Origin: Rhizaria sp. SCN 62-66
Lineage: Eukaryota > Rhizaria, unplaced
Length of the DNA stretch: 34,427 nt
NCBI GenBank assembly: GCA_001724265.1
Contig: MEDY01000447.1
Location: 1-34,427, forward strand
Direction: 5' to 3'
Part shown: positions 13,501 to 22,670 of the stretch, piece by piece
How the letters are laid out: each line of letters begins with the position of its first letter
Numbering within the stretch: position 1 is the first letter of the stretch
Notes under the pieces: generated by a model
The model's database searches: none
What the model was told of the DNA's origin: nothing
The model's input: only the letters and a program-made list of their open reading frames with translations
Made by a program: the position numbers and the translations under genes

Positions 13501-16500
13501 CGACGATAACGCCAGCGAGCCAACCGTGGCGAACGCGAGCGACAAGTACATCACGCGGCCCTGCTCCACGAGCATGTAGATCTGAATCGCGGCACGGCGG
13601 CGCGCAAGAACCGCCAGACGCCATGTCTCAGACTGCGGGTCAAAACCAAGCAGTGAGACAAACGCAGCGTCCGCGGGCGCGGCGGCAGCGGGGAGAAACC
13701 ACGAGAAGTTGAGCTTCTCACGCTCCAAGTAGACTTCGTTGAGGAACGGCTCGAACAGGCGCGCGACCCACTCTTCGCCGTCGCCCAGCGGCGTGGAGCC
13801 GTAGCGACGCGTGTAGAACGTCCCGCGGAACTCCGCACCGTGCAGCTCGGCCAACAGCGACGGGCGCGCCGGCGCGTTTGCGTCCAGCGCACCCGCGGCG
13901 GCCTCGGCGCCCGACAGAGGGCGTGGCATTGCGGCAAGGGGCTCGAACATCGAGTATCCCTGCCAAGCCTCGAGCCGCGCGTCGCTGCCGAAAACGTTGA
14001 ACACGGCGCGCGCCGAGTGCGTATCCGCGCGCGTCACCAGCGGTTGTCCGCCGCCCAGTGCGTCGCGGAATGTACCGTGGCGAGCGACCGTTTCCGGCAC
14101 AGGCATCACACTGGAGGCCTTGGAAGAAACCAGAGCAGTGACGAGGGACAGAGTCGCGCCGGTTGTGGGCTGCCAGAACTCGCCGGCGACCTCAGCAACA
14201 GCCTCCCAAGCACCGTTCTTACTCTCAGCGCTCGCATCGCTGCTGCTAACATTGTTGTTGCTGTTGGCGCTGTTATTACCAGCAGCGCTGGCGGGCCCGC
14301 CCTGGATCCAGTGCAGTGCAGTGGCCATGACAGCAGACAGCGCGGCACGAGGCTGGCCGCACAACCACACATGCAGCGCACGGCGCCGTGCAGCGAGCAG
14401 AGCGTAGACTTCATCGCCAGGCACAGGGACGTGCGCGGCCCACGTGTCTGCGACTGCGGGGCCAGCGCCGGCGCCGCCGAGCCCGGTCTCGTCCTCGTCC
14501 TCGAGAAGCTTGGCGTCGGCGTCGTCGTCGTCCCTGTCCACGTCAGCGACGGACTGGTCGCCAGTCGCAAGCGCGCCGCCGGCAGCAGCACCGGCGGCAG
14601 CAGAGCCAGCAGCGCCCGCGGCGGCGGAGCTAGACTCAGCCTTGCTCTTCGCGTTGGCAGAGCGCTGGAGGAAGCCATGGCGATCCTTCTGCTTCGGCGC
14701 CGCCGCAGCCGGGTCCGGAGCGTCAGCCAGAGTCACTGCAGAATCCCGCTGGTGCGTGTCCGCGTTCCAGGTCTGCGCGAAACCGACCGCGCCCAGAAGC
14801 ACTGCGGCCTGAGACGGAGTGAGTGCGTCAAGCGAGAACAACTCGTGTCCACCACTCAACGCACTTGCGATCGCAGGAGCACTGCCAGCGGATGGTGATG
14901 AGTCAGCGGTGGCGATGTTGTGGTTGCGGAAGATGAGTGCGACGTGCGCGTGCAGTGCGACACAGCACGGCAAGTCACGGAACGAGACAGTCGAACTATT
15001 GCTGCTGCTGCTCTCGGAAGCCTTGCCAGCGTTCGAGGCCGCGACCGCCGCGGCAGAAGCAGCAGCAGCAGCGGAAGCGGCGGCTGCGCTGGCATCGGCA
15101 CCCGCGGGCGCGAGTGCGAGCGCGCGCCAGTGCAGCAGCAGCGGCAGAGCAGTGCGAACAAGGCGCACACGGACCTCCGCCAGCTGAACACGCAGCGCGT
15201 CAGCAGTGGCGCGCGCGGCCTCGGTCGAAGGCTGAGCAAAGGGCGAGTAGACACGGGCACTGCTGTAGCGCGCTGTGGTGACGCCGCGCAGCGCGAAGAC
15301 AAGCCAGCGCTCGACGCGGACGAGCAGGCGCAGAACAAACAGCAGCGGGGCGGCGATCGCACCTGTGGGCAGCGCGCTCGCCAGCTGCGGCGAAGCGGCG
15401 GCAGCGGTGTCATTGGCCGAGTGAGACGCCGAATCGGTCGGGGACATAAGCGCCGAGAGCTCAGCGGGCGTGGCCGTGGAGAAAAGCGCTGCCACAGCGG
15501 CGTCGGCTGAGAGTGTGGGGTCCAAAGCGGCAAGCGCGGCAGCCGTGGGGGGCGCGAAACGGGCGGCCACAGTGTCGAACATGTCACAAAGAGGGCGCAC
15601 GACGGCAGCGGGTGCATGCAGCACTTCGTTCGTCAGCAAACCAAACGGCGTGCCGAGACGGAACGGATGCACAGGCACTTGCGTCACAGCGCGGCCGAAG
15701 GAGAACGCCGACTGGAAGCGGTGCGGCTCTGTCACGACAGTGAAGAGAAGCTCGCGCAGAGCAGCGTTCTGCAGCCAGTTGTCCTTGGCGCCGGCGGCGA
15801 ATTGGGCCAGAATGAGCGGGATGCGCGCGTAGGGCTCCGACAGCGCGCTGAGCAGGCGTTCGGCGACCTCTGCGGTGAGGTAATGGTGGAACGACGGGTG
15901 CTCCGGGGTCAGCAACACGGCCTGTTCCGGGAGGTCAACGCAGAGAACAGAGTCGAAGTCGGCAGTAAGCACGACTGACTCGTTGCGAGACATGTACACA
16001 GCAGCGTTCCTGCTACCAGAACCACCAGCAGCAGCAGCGCCGGTAGCGACAACAGCGGTAACAGTCGCGGCGCGAGCGGTGCTCACAACAAGCTGAGCCG
16101 CGTCACCGCCGACAGCCTTGATGTCACCGGTGGGGCGCGGCTTCGTGACCTTGGGGGCAAATGACGTGCTCTCGTGCGCAAACACACGGCCCGAAGCACC
16201 GCCACCGTGGCCGCCCGCATCGTCGCCGTCCCCGTCAGCAACGGGCACAAGCGCGGCCTCGTCGCCACCCGCCGTCGAGTGCGTCGCGGTCTCGGCATCG
16301 TCGTTGTGCCGCTTGAAGTAGCCGCCGCCGTCGTTGGGGTCGAAAGGGGCCGCAGCGGGCAGCGCAGCGGACGGCGCGAATGCCTCCGGCGCGGCGGGGG
16401 GCGGACCAGCGCTCTCGAAGTCACCAGCGCCCTTGCCACGGGCGGCAAGAGCGGCGTTGACGCTCTGCGACGCGCGGATAAGCGCTGCGAGCTTCGGGTC

Positions 16501-19500
16501 AGCATTCTCGGCGTTGGGCTTCGAGTAATAGTTGGGCGAGGCGGGCGTGGTCACCAGTGTGCGGCCTTCGTCAAACTGCACTTGCTTCGCCTTGGCGAAC
16601 ACGCGGAGGAAGACTGCAAGACGCGACTTGTTGACGCCAGTACCGAAAAAAGACCACTGGAACGAGGACGAGCGCTCGGTCCACAGGCGCTGCGGGAAAA
16701 ACTCCCTGCGCGCGCTTTGCGGCAAGAGAAGCAGCTGCAGTGAGTAAGCGATATCACGCCAGACGAGGAACTCGGGGTGGTGCGCCGCAATAGGCGTGAT
16801 TTCCTTCGCGTGTCCGACGGAGTCGAACGACCGGCAGGAACAGAACCAGCGTCCGACGGCCTCAACCACGGAGCATTCGGTGCCGCGCTCAGACTTAGGT
16901 CGCGAACGCTCAATCACGATACCGGACTCGGCGGAAAAAGAACGCATCAACTCCAGCTCCGGCGCACCGAGGCCGAGAGTGAACGTGCGGCTACTGCTCG
17001 AGTCGGGGGTCGCGAAGACCAATGTATCCGCGCGCGCCTCGCGCTCCTTGAGATACGCCAGAGTCAAGCCACGCGCGACGGCGGTGGCGGGCTCGTTCAG
17101 CGGCAGAAGCGCCGTGAGCACATCAAGCGGGACGCCGTTGTTATCACTCGTCTTGACCGCGACGATCGGGTACCGCTGCTCATCAACCAGCGCCGGCTGC
17201 AGAGGGAGACCGCCTTCGATGACCGCAGTCCAAGGACCTGGGAGGTCGGTGGGCCGCACGCGCAACAGCGCGTCTGAGATGGCAAGCAACTGTGCCATGA
17301 CAGCGATGTTACGCGCTTCCGCAGACGGCGCAGACTGGTTGGTAGACACAACAGCGGTCAAGAGCAGTGCAGAAGTGCGCGCAAGCACGTCGAGAGCGCG
17401 GCGTTGCTCCCCCAGAGTCATGTTGACGTCCTGCCAAGCGCAGCAGAGCACGCGCCCGCCCGCGGGGCCAGCAGCCTCAGTCTCAGTCTCGCCGTCAGCC
17501 ATCGGTGAAGCGCAGCCGCTGATCGCGCTGCGAGAGCGCGCACCAAGAGCGTCGTCTTCGTCGTCGTTGACTGTGGGCTTATTGCGGTTCTTGGCCGCCT
17601 GAGCCTCGACTTCGTTCTCGTCACGAGCCGCGTTTTCGCTCTCGTTCAGCGCGGCAGACTGGGCGGACACGCCGATCTCTGATCGGCGCCACGGCAGCAG
17701 CTCCAGACCGCGCTCGCGGAGAGTCTTGGGCACAGGTACGTGCTCGCTGATCGCGGCGCAGAGGAAATGAACCGCGTGGAGATAATGCGTATGCGTCTTT
17801 TGCTTCAGCAGAGCAGCCACGGTCTCATTCGCACGCTCCAGAGTCAGAACAGCGTCAGTCTGCTCCTTAGCAAGCCGCGCGGCGACTGAGTCCACAATGA
17901 TCGCCTCTGCTGACTCAGCAGCCTCGCCAGGCGTTGCCGATAGTGAGAAGACGGGGGCGTCGTCGGGCGCGGAGTGTGTGGGCAGCAGAGTGACGAGATC
18001 AGGCATCGGCAGCACAGGCTCAGACGTGTCAGCACCGACGTACTTACTCGTCTCAGCAGAGTGATCCGCGGTGAAAGGGTCGAAACCACCGTGCAGAGCG
18101 ACCGCGCCAGAGCACTCAGCTTCAGCGCGCAGCACCGGCGGGAGATACGTCAGCGTCTGCGCCTTGGACGGCAGCTCGCAAAGCGAGGAGAGCGGCAGCA
18201 GCTGCTGCGAGAGGTCAGCGACAGCGCCGGGGGCGTTGCGCTTCTCCTCAACATCGTCGTCATCGTCATCGCTGTCGTTCTTGCCGCGGGTGCTGGTCGC
18301 GAGCGCGCCGGCGACGTCGCACGACCCCTGCCGCAGCAGCAGATCGGGCTGCAGCGCCAGGCCCAAGCCCATGCCAGCGGCGTCCAACGGCGCGCCGGTG
18401 GAGTCAGCAGCCCCGTCCTCATCGTCATCGCTGTCTGCGTCGGCGTCGACCTCGGTATCGTCGATCGCAAGCGTGACCGACGCAGGCGTGTACGCAGTGA
18501 CATCAGTGCTGACAACACCGCCAACAGCAGCGGCCATCACACGCTTACTGCTCGAGCTAGGTCCGCTGGCGCGCTTGCCGTCGTGGGCGAGCAGAAGCTC
18601 CTGGTACGCGGCGTCAGCAGCGACACTGGTCAGGTAGGTCGGCGCCCACTGGAGCGAGTCCGGCACCGGCAGCGCAGCGAGCCTGCGCTCAATGCGCGTC
18701 AACAGCCTGCGCAGAGCCTCACGGTCGACAGAGGTCGCATTGACGCGGAGCAGAGCCATCGCGGTCTGGCGGGCGCCAATGCGGATCAACGGGATGTCCG
18801 AGGCGTCGTAAAGCGCCGTGCAAACGTTGAGATCGCGGAGAGCGTCCTCGAGGATCATAAAGCGGATCCAGTAGGAAATGCTCTTCCACGTCTCATGTGT
18901 GATACCAGCGGCCATGAGGAGATAGCGGGAAAGCTCGACCACACAGCGGTAGTAGCACGTGCCAGCGCGCTGAGGAGTGCGGAAACTGCCGTTGAGCCAC
19001 GCAGGCTTTGTGGACATGCGCAGAGTCAGGGGGCCGCCGGCGAGCCACGGCAGGATTACATGGTACAGCATCTCGACCTAGAAAATGCGAGCGGAATACA
19101 ATAGGAGACGAAATAAATCGAATTAGCGAAATTAAAACATAGACATGTTTTCGGAAAATTAGGCGAGATTGTCATGTTTTTGTCTTTAAACAGTGCAAAA
19201 AAGGGTACCTGGTGGTCGTCGCTAGGGTAGGTCATTGCGCGGAGATACAGAGTCCAAAAAAGCTCCGAAGCCATTCGGCCACGCGGAATCCGCGGCACAC
19301 ACATCGTGGTGACTTGTCGTGTCTTGGTACCATGCGCCATGCCAGGATGGTTATCAAGACCGTTACCGGAGTTGCAGATTACGAAGTCGTACTCGTCTTC
19401 ACCGCTGCCATTACGGGTGATATCACCGTTCAGCTGCCCCATGTCAAGGCCGACCTTGGCTCCCTCCGCGCCTGCCGCGGCAGCCGCGGCAACGATCGCG

Positions 19501-21239
19501 TCGTTGTTCGCCGCGCCGCCGCCGCGGACGACGATCTGCATGATCGCGTGTCCGCCGTGCGGCTTGCGGTAGCCGCCCGGGAACGCGTATACTTCACCGG
19601 GCTGCAGCGCGAGAATCTTCTGCGTGTGTTGATACGCCAGCGCGGCCAGCGCAGTCTCCTTGATGGTCGGCGCAGCGGCCGCAGCGCCCGCGGAGCCGCC
19701 CAACGCACGCTTGCGGTTAAAATCCGCGGCGGCCTGATCGCTGCCGGCGGCGGCCGAGTCTTCACCTTTCTGGCGGCCTAGCAAAGCGCGCGCACCGTCG
19801 TCGATGGCGACGTCGTCTTCGTCGGGCTCGGCGCCGGAGATGGCTGCGCGCGCGCGGCGGCGGCCGATGGCGGTGGAGACCATATCCCAGATGCTCTCGA
19901 GCGGGAGAGTGGCGATGTCGACGGGCGCGGCTGACTCTGCGCTGGACTTGAAGTCGTCTTCGTCGTCAGAGTCAGTCCAAGCGCCGTCAGCGTCATCGCT
20001 ATCCCGCGCAGCAGCAGAGGGAGCAGCGGCTTTGTCTTTATCTGTCATGGTCGTGGTCGTGGTCGATGGCTTGGTGCCATCCTCCGCGGCGTCGTCATCG
20101 CCGTCAGCGTTGGTGCTCGAGGCGGCAAGAACGCCGTTTTTGAAGCTAACACCAGACGGATCCTCAGCCGGCATCGCCGTCACGAGGTTAAACTCCTTCG
20201 CAGCTTCATGTGCCTGTCGCAGAGTTGCGCTCACACGCGCCACGGCCGCGCGCGTGCCCGCCGACACGGTCTGCAGCGGCGCGATGCGGTCTGGCAATTG
20301 CGCGAGATAATGCTCGAAGAAAACGAGCGAGTCAAGCACACTTCCGCCCTCAAGTTCGGTGTTTTTGACGAACGGGTCGCCGAATTGACCTACGAAACCA
20401 CGCGCTTGCCAGACCGGGAACGGGTGCGGGTGGACGCGCATCGACGCCAGCGCATACCGCGTGTCTGGCACGACTGACCGCATCGCAAGAGCGGCGAGCG
20501 CAGGGTCAGAGTCGACGGCCGGGTGGGTCTGCCAGTGTTTGGGACGCTTGAAGCGGGACTCGAGCGTGTGGTTCAGAGGCAGACGCGGGGTGGTACCGAC
20601 TGAGCTGCCACAGTAGACGGCCTCGCCCTTGGACAGTAAGATCGGCTCGGCGTAGAGCGCGCCGGTGCAGTTGGGAGCGTAGTGTTGCGCGAGGGAGAAC
20701 ACGTGCCCACGTGCCAACGCGGCCTCGTATGAAGCCTTGGTAAGCAGTGCGCCGTCGAGAGACTGCACTTCAGCAGTAGCACAGGCTTCGCAGACGAGTC
20801 CCATGAGCTCGAACGATGAGTCCGTGTCAAACTCGGACTTGTCGGAAGCGTTGTACACGGCGAGTGCCATTGCGAACACGGCCGGGTCGGACATGACCCA
20901 CATCGAGACGTCGGCGCGCGTTTCGTCGCAATTGCGGCAGGCGTTGCACCAAGGGGATGACGTGTCAGTGGAGCACGAGTAGTAGCTAGACTCGGAGCCC
21001 TTAACGCACTGGCTGCACGCGGCGTGGCCGTTACCCTTGGCGAAGCTCAGCATGGAGCTGTGTTCACGGCAGCCGGGAAACTCGCAGTACTTGCAGTTAG
21101 GGCAGATCAGGACGCCGATTTTGTGAAAGAGACTCTCACTCGCCTTAGGTTTCACTACAGGGACGTCCATCAGCCGTGAGAGGTCATCGTAGACGGCCGT
21201 GTCGGCTGCTGTCATGACGTTTGTCCGCGGTAGCTGCAT
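1221..21239 (-). CDS. giant DUF3638/DUF3645 P-loop ATPase with Cys-rich and putative cysteine-peptidase N terminus and C-terminal EF-hands
   Basis: Exons 21239-19209, 19077-4105 and 3977-1221 join in phase 0 to give about 6,586 residues. In order: a 12-Cys cluster (46-153); a peptidase-like segment with H564, N623 and C718; long regions shared with the plus-strand paralogue (about 1735-1943, 2836-2957, 3257-3283, 4370-4433); YDPRFLAFE (about 4547-4555); Walker A GAGKTT (4716-4721); an acidic insert; Walker B MDEVD (5107-5111); an Asn run (5156-5183); the DUF3645-like block around SEFAHPDV (about 5360-5390); FSGTPSD (5520-5526); a helicase-like HTVGIDIS...YRMRG segment spanning the last splice junction; GPPPL repeats; and two EF-hand loops (6483-6494, 6557-6568). 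Family members are described as putative ubiquitin hydrolases or ATPases, with biochemistry largely unknown. Met at 21239 is the first ATG in the first exon, but a pyrimidine at -3 makes it a weak start; an upstream exon is possible. The protein is Ala-rich, with no obvious signal peptide or membrane segments. Confidence 0.85.
1278..1313 (-). other. canonical EF-hand calcium-binding loop
   Basis: The loop DADRDGLVGCKE (residues 6557-6568) has Asp at positions 1, 3 and 5, Gly at 6, a hydrophobic residue at 8 and Glu at 12, as in a functional EF-hand. FLNWV follows as the exiting helix. It ends 18 residues before the C terminus of the minus giant protein. It implies Ca2+ binding, which is inferred from the motif. 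Confidence 0.8.
1500..1535 (-). other. degenerate partner EF-hand loop
   Basis: DSAGCGWLRKDD (residues 6483-6494) has EF-hand spacing, preceded by AFAAF and followed by VARLLRALG, a typical helix-loop-helix frame. Positions 3 and 5 are Ala and Cys and position 12 is Asp rather than Glu. It probably binds Ca2+ poorly and pairs structurally with the canonical loop downstream. Confidence 0.6.
2874..2950 (-). repeat. GPPPL/GPPPI proline-rich repeats
   Basis: Three tandem copies of a GPPP[L/I] unit separated by Ser/Gly/Val spacers lie in the last exon of the minus gene, in a stretch otherwise rich in Ser, Asp and Ala. It is probably a disordered linker. Such motifs can bind WW, SH3 or profilin-type partners, but nothing here shows which. 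Confidence 0.6.
3978..4104 (-). other. intron 2 of the minus giant gene (127 bases)
   Basis: The exon ends ...ATCAGCCAG and the intron starts GTACGC. It ends CTAACGTTCTCAG before GCTCCG, with a CTAAC branch-like motif close to the acceptor. It is AT-rich against GC-rich exons. Splicing joins two long frames in phase 0 and produces HTVGIDISQ-APNAVAAITLG...YRMRG, the expected helicase-like C-terminal motif of the family. Without splicing a TAA follows a few codons into the intron. Confidence 0.92.
4957..5035 (-). other. DUF3645-like conserved block
   Basis: The peptide AVPYAGKDAPMPSSEFAHPD in the minus protein matches the plus protein's AIPFLGKDVPSETSEFAHPD (near 33763-33825) almost position for position. 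It agrees with my recollection of the short DUF3645 consensus (VPY.AKD.P...SEF.HPDV). It follows the Walker B region, as in fungal relatives. Confidence 0.7.
5560..5643 (-). repeat. GTT/AAC trinucleotide microsatellite encoding poly-Asn
   Basis: An almost pure run of GTT on the plus strand (AAC on the coding strand), interrupted by a few GCT and CCA units, encodes Asn with occasional Ser and Gly (about residues 5156-5183). It sits between Walker B and the DUF3645 block, where the plus paralogue has no run. Such a tract is likely length-polymorphic and a disordered loop. Confidence 0.9.
5776..5790 (-). other. Walker B MDEVD motif
   Basis: RLVMDEVDVLLHPLKSELNF is hydrophobic residues followed by Asp-Glu, the Mg2+-coordinating and catalytic pair of P-loop ATPases. 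The following LHPLKSELNFP block is nearly identical in the plus paralogue, which reads LLMDEVDMILHPLKSELNFP. DE followed by a conserved L-rich block is characteristic of DUF3638. Confidence 0.85.
6538..6660 (-). repeat. acidic Ser/Asp/Glu low-complexity tract
   Basis: This encodes alternating Ser-Asp repeats followed by an unbroken Asp/Glu run. It belongs to an insertion of about 130 residues between Walker A and the next conserved strand of the ATPase core; the plus paralogue lacks the insertion. It is presumably a disordered, highly charged loop projecting from the nucleotide-binding domain. Confidence 0.8.
6946..6963 (-). other. Walker A GAGKTT (P-loop)
   Basis: HQMLMGAGKTTVVGPLVMLV at residues 4716-4721 contains the phosphate-binding loop with Lys4719. 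The plus paralogue has QMIMGAGKTTVVAPLLTLMF. The Q[ML]xMGxGK context is the start of the DUF3638 ATPase core. Confidence 0.9.
10480..10531 (-). repeat. Asp/Ser codon repeat
   Basis: Repeated GTCGTCGTCGCT-type units on the plus strand encode a DDSDDDSDDDSD run in the minus giant protein. It is a low-complexity acidic linker in a region without recognisable fold. Similar shorter acidic runs occur near 18255 and 18425. Confidence 0.7.
15003..15115 (-). repeat. alanine/serine-rich low-complexity tract
   Basis: A Ser-rich stretch followed by Ala runs interrupted by single Ser and Gly residues lies in a part of the minus giant protein just after a block shared with the plus paralogue. It is likely an expansion by GC-rich codon slippage and a disordered linker. 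Confidence 0.7.
19078..19208 (-). other. intron 1 of the minus giant gene (131 bases)
   Basis: The exon ends ...GACCACCAG, the intron begins GTACCC and ends CGCATTTTCTAG before GTCGAG. It is strongly AT-rich. Splicing in phase 0 joins ...YPSDDHQ to VEMLYHVILPWL and brings the putative catalytic His and Asn (exon 1) together with the Cys in GTCYYR (exon 2). Read-through of the intron gives an unrelated hydrophobic tail ending at a stop. Confidence 0.9.
20776..21105 (-). other. cysteine-rich, zinc-finger-like cluster
   Basis: Twelve cysteines occur at residues 46, 49, 52, 57, 75, 78, 89, 98, 101, 104, 150 and 153 of the minus protein, largely as CX2C pairs (CPNCKYC, CSQC, CNACRNC, CEAC), with His60 and His72 nearby. 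This spacing suggests two or three bound zinc ions. I do not recognise a named finger type. The plus paralogue has no equivalent. Confidence 0.65.
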
Positions 21240-21296
21240 CGGAGCAGCGGCCCCAGATTCGGCGTTGGTGTTGTGGTCGGTAATTGACTGCCCGGC

Positions 21297-21466
21297 CTAA
21301 GGAGCCGAGGCGTCACTCAAAAACGACATAACCCCTAAAAGTATAAAAATACACACAGTGGAAAATCAATGAGTCTTGTGTTTGTTCGATGGCAGCGCGT
21401 TACAAAGTCCACAGAGCTAGGATATGTCGGCGCTCTGCTCGCCTCGCTCAACAAACTGGGCGCCAT
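21297..21466 (-). other. possible 5' exon and intron of the minus giant gene
   Basis: The frame of exon 1 stays open upstream of Met 21239 for 19 codons to a TTAG/GCC acceptor-like site (exon would start at 21296). About 105 bases further upstream, an ATG at 21466 in a strong context (A at -3, G at +4) starts a 21-codon frame ending at GACTTT/GTAACG. Splicing 21403-21297 (107 bases) would join the two in phase 0, like the small first exon of the plus paralogue. The donor lacks the AG/GTAC form of the other introns, so this is tentative. Confidence 0.3.
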
Positions 21467-22094
21467 TTTTCGACGCTCATTCCAAGGCACAAACGCGCAT
21501 TTCTGAGCATGAAAATAAGAAAACCATAGACAAAGAAGTGCGTTCTTGGCAAATAGCAAAAGAAACGCTGAGATTGAGCGATTCCAATGTGAAATGTGTC
21601 AGTTAAGGGATACCATTTTGCGGCGCCTCATCGTTAATATTTTTTTTGTGTGGTCAGAAGTGGTCGCTTGCTCACGGTCACTTCTCCTTTCGCCGCATTG
21701 TGACAGACGATTGTGGTGACACCAAGGGACTCATCTTGCGCGCACTCTACGGCTTCGTCATTGGTTGACTTTGGACCAGTATTGGTGGACCTAAATGTGT
21801 TGTAACACCGTTTGAGCTGCAGTGTATAGTTTTGAAAGCGAATAACTCTCAATAACATTTCTCAAACAATCGTTTCCAGAGGCGCGCATATCTGATTCTC
21901 GCTCCAAGATGCGTTTGTGGTGGAGTCACACATCTTCCAGTTCCCGCATGATTATGAAGTCATGACTGCCAAATATGCCATATTCGTGTATTACATGTTG
22001 TTTTTTTAACTTTGGTTTATTGCACTGGCAGCACATGTGTTACCGTCGACATTCTGCATAAAATTCCAGTCGACAGCTTTTGCCGGTCGCGATT

Positions 22095-22175
22095 TAAAGG
22101 TGGCGTTTCTCGTGTATACACACTTCGTTTTCCTGTGAACACAGACTCTCTTTTTCTATGAAAACNCCACCTTTA
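22095..22175. repeat. inverted repeat with unresolved base
   Basis: TAAAGGTGGCGTTT at 22095-22108 is the reverse complement of 22162-22175 (AAACNCCACCTTTA) if N at 22166 is G. The arms are about 53 bases apart and bracket the 10-bp palindrome GTGTATACAC at 22112-22121. It may be a paired binding site for the divergent promoters, or a small hairpin that troubled sequencing. Confidence 0.5.
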
Positions 22176-22557
22176 TATGCCCGCCCCGAAATGGCCGCGG
22201 GTGGTGTTTGCCCCAGTGTGAGCCTGTGAGACTTGGTATTTTATGCTGAATGTCGGCGGTAACAACATGGCGCTAGTTCAGTGAAGAGAGGACTAAATAA
22301 TGTTCTTACTCTTCGTTTGCTTCGCGTGCGCGCCCTTTGGCTCGGTTCAGTTTTTGATCTTTTGGGGAGCTATTCCGTTCGTCAAAGTGTGAAATTGGCA
22401 TTAATTTAAACGCAAATTAGAAAATAACCTGTGTATAAACTGTTGCCGCTGCTGATCAATGCGTATTTGATGTATACTGTAGCACGAAGAATGAAGACAA
22501 GCCCAGCTCAGATATCCATGCTGCCCAAGCTTAGAGAAGTCGCGTCAGACTGACCGT

Positions 22558-22621
22558 AGATAAGTTGTTCACAACTTACACATTAACAGTGTGATGTGTA
22601 ATCGTAACTCACAACTTATCT
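22558..22621. promoter_or_regulatory. clustered CACAACTTA dyads upstream of the plus gene
   Basis: TAAGTTGTTCACAACTTA (22561-22578) is an 8-bp inverted repeat with a 2-base centre. AGATAAGTTGT (22558-22568) also pairs perfectly with ACAACTTATCT (22611-22621). CACAACTTA thus occurs twice directly (22570, 22610) and once inverted, 50-113 bases before the start codon of the plus gene. It is a plausible operator-like or 5'UTR structural element, inferred from symmetry and position only. Confidence 0.45.
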
Positions 22622-22670
22622 CCCTCCTCTCTTCTTGTCTTCGGTTTGTAACCTATGGTAGGATTGAAAT

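Larger units (their letters stand above)
21467..22670. promoter_or_regulatory. divergent intergenic region between the two giant genes
   Basis: This AT-rich spacer separates the head-to-head genes and should hold both promoters. I see no long convincing coding frame. Structures present are an inverted repeat near 22095/22175, a GTGTATACAC palindrome at 22112-22121, a TATAAA at 22434-22439 in plus orientation (about 230 bases before the plus start) and a dyad cluster at 22558-22621. One unresolved base (N) is at 22166. Confidence 0.5.

Noticed and set aside
1231-18637. Many long plus-strand open frames opposite the minus giant gene, for example 5122-6627, 12178-13209 and 13840-14898
   Set aside because: Their translations are Arg/Ala/Ser-rich with no domains, and they overlap strongly supported conserved minus-strand motifs. 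They follow from high GC codon bias leaving the antisense frames open.
19056-19208. Hydrophobic C-terminal tail encoded after codon 677 of the minus gene's first exon, as if a separate 727-residue protein
   Set aside because: It is AT-rich intron sequence read through from a CAG/GTACCC donor; splicing at 19208-19078 joins a conserved continuation.
21335-21858. Small frames in the divergent spacer (for example 21424-21606 plus and 21634-21858 minus) as genes
   Set aside because: They are short, AT-rich, without recognisable features, and of a length expected by chance; only the 21404-21466 segment is kept, as a possible exon.
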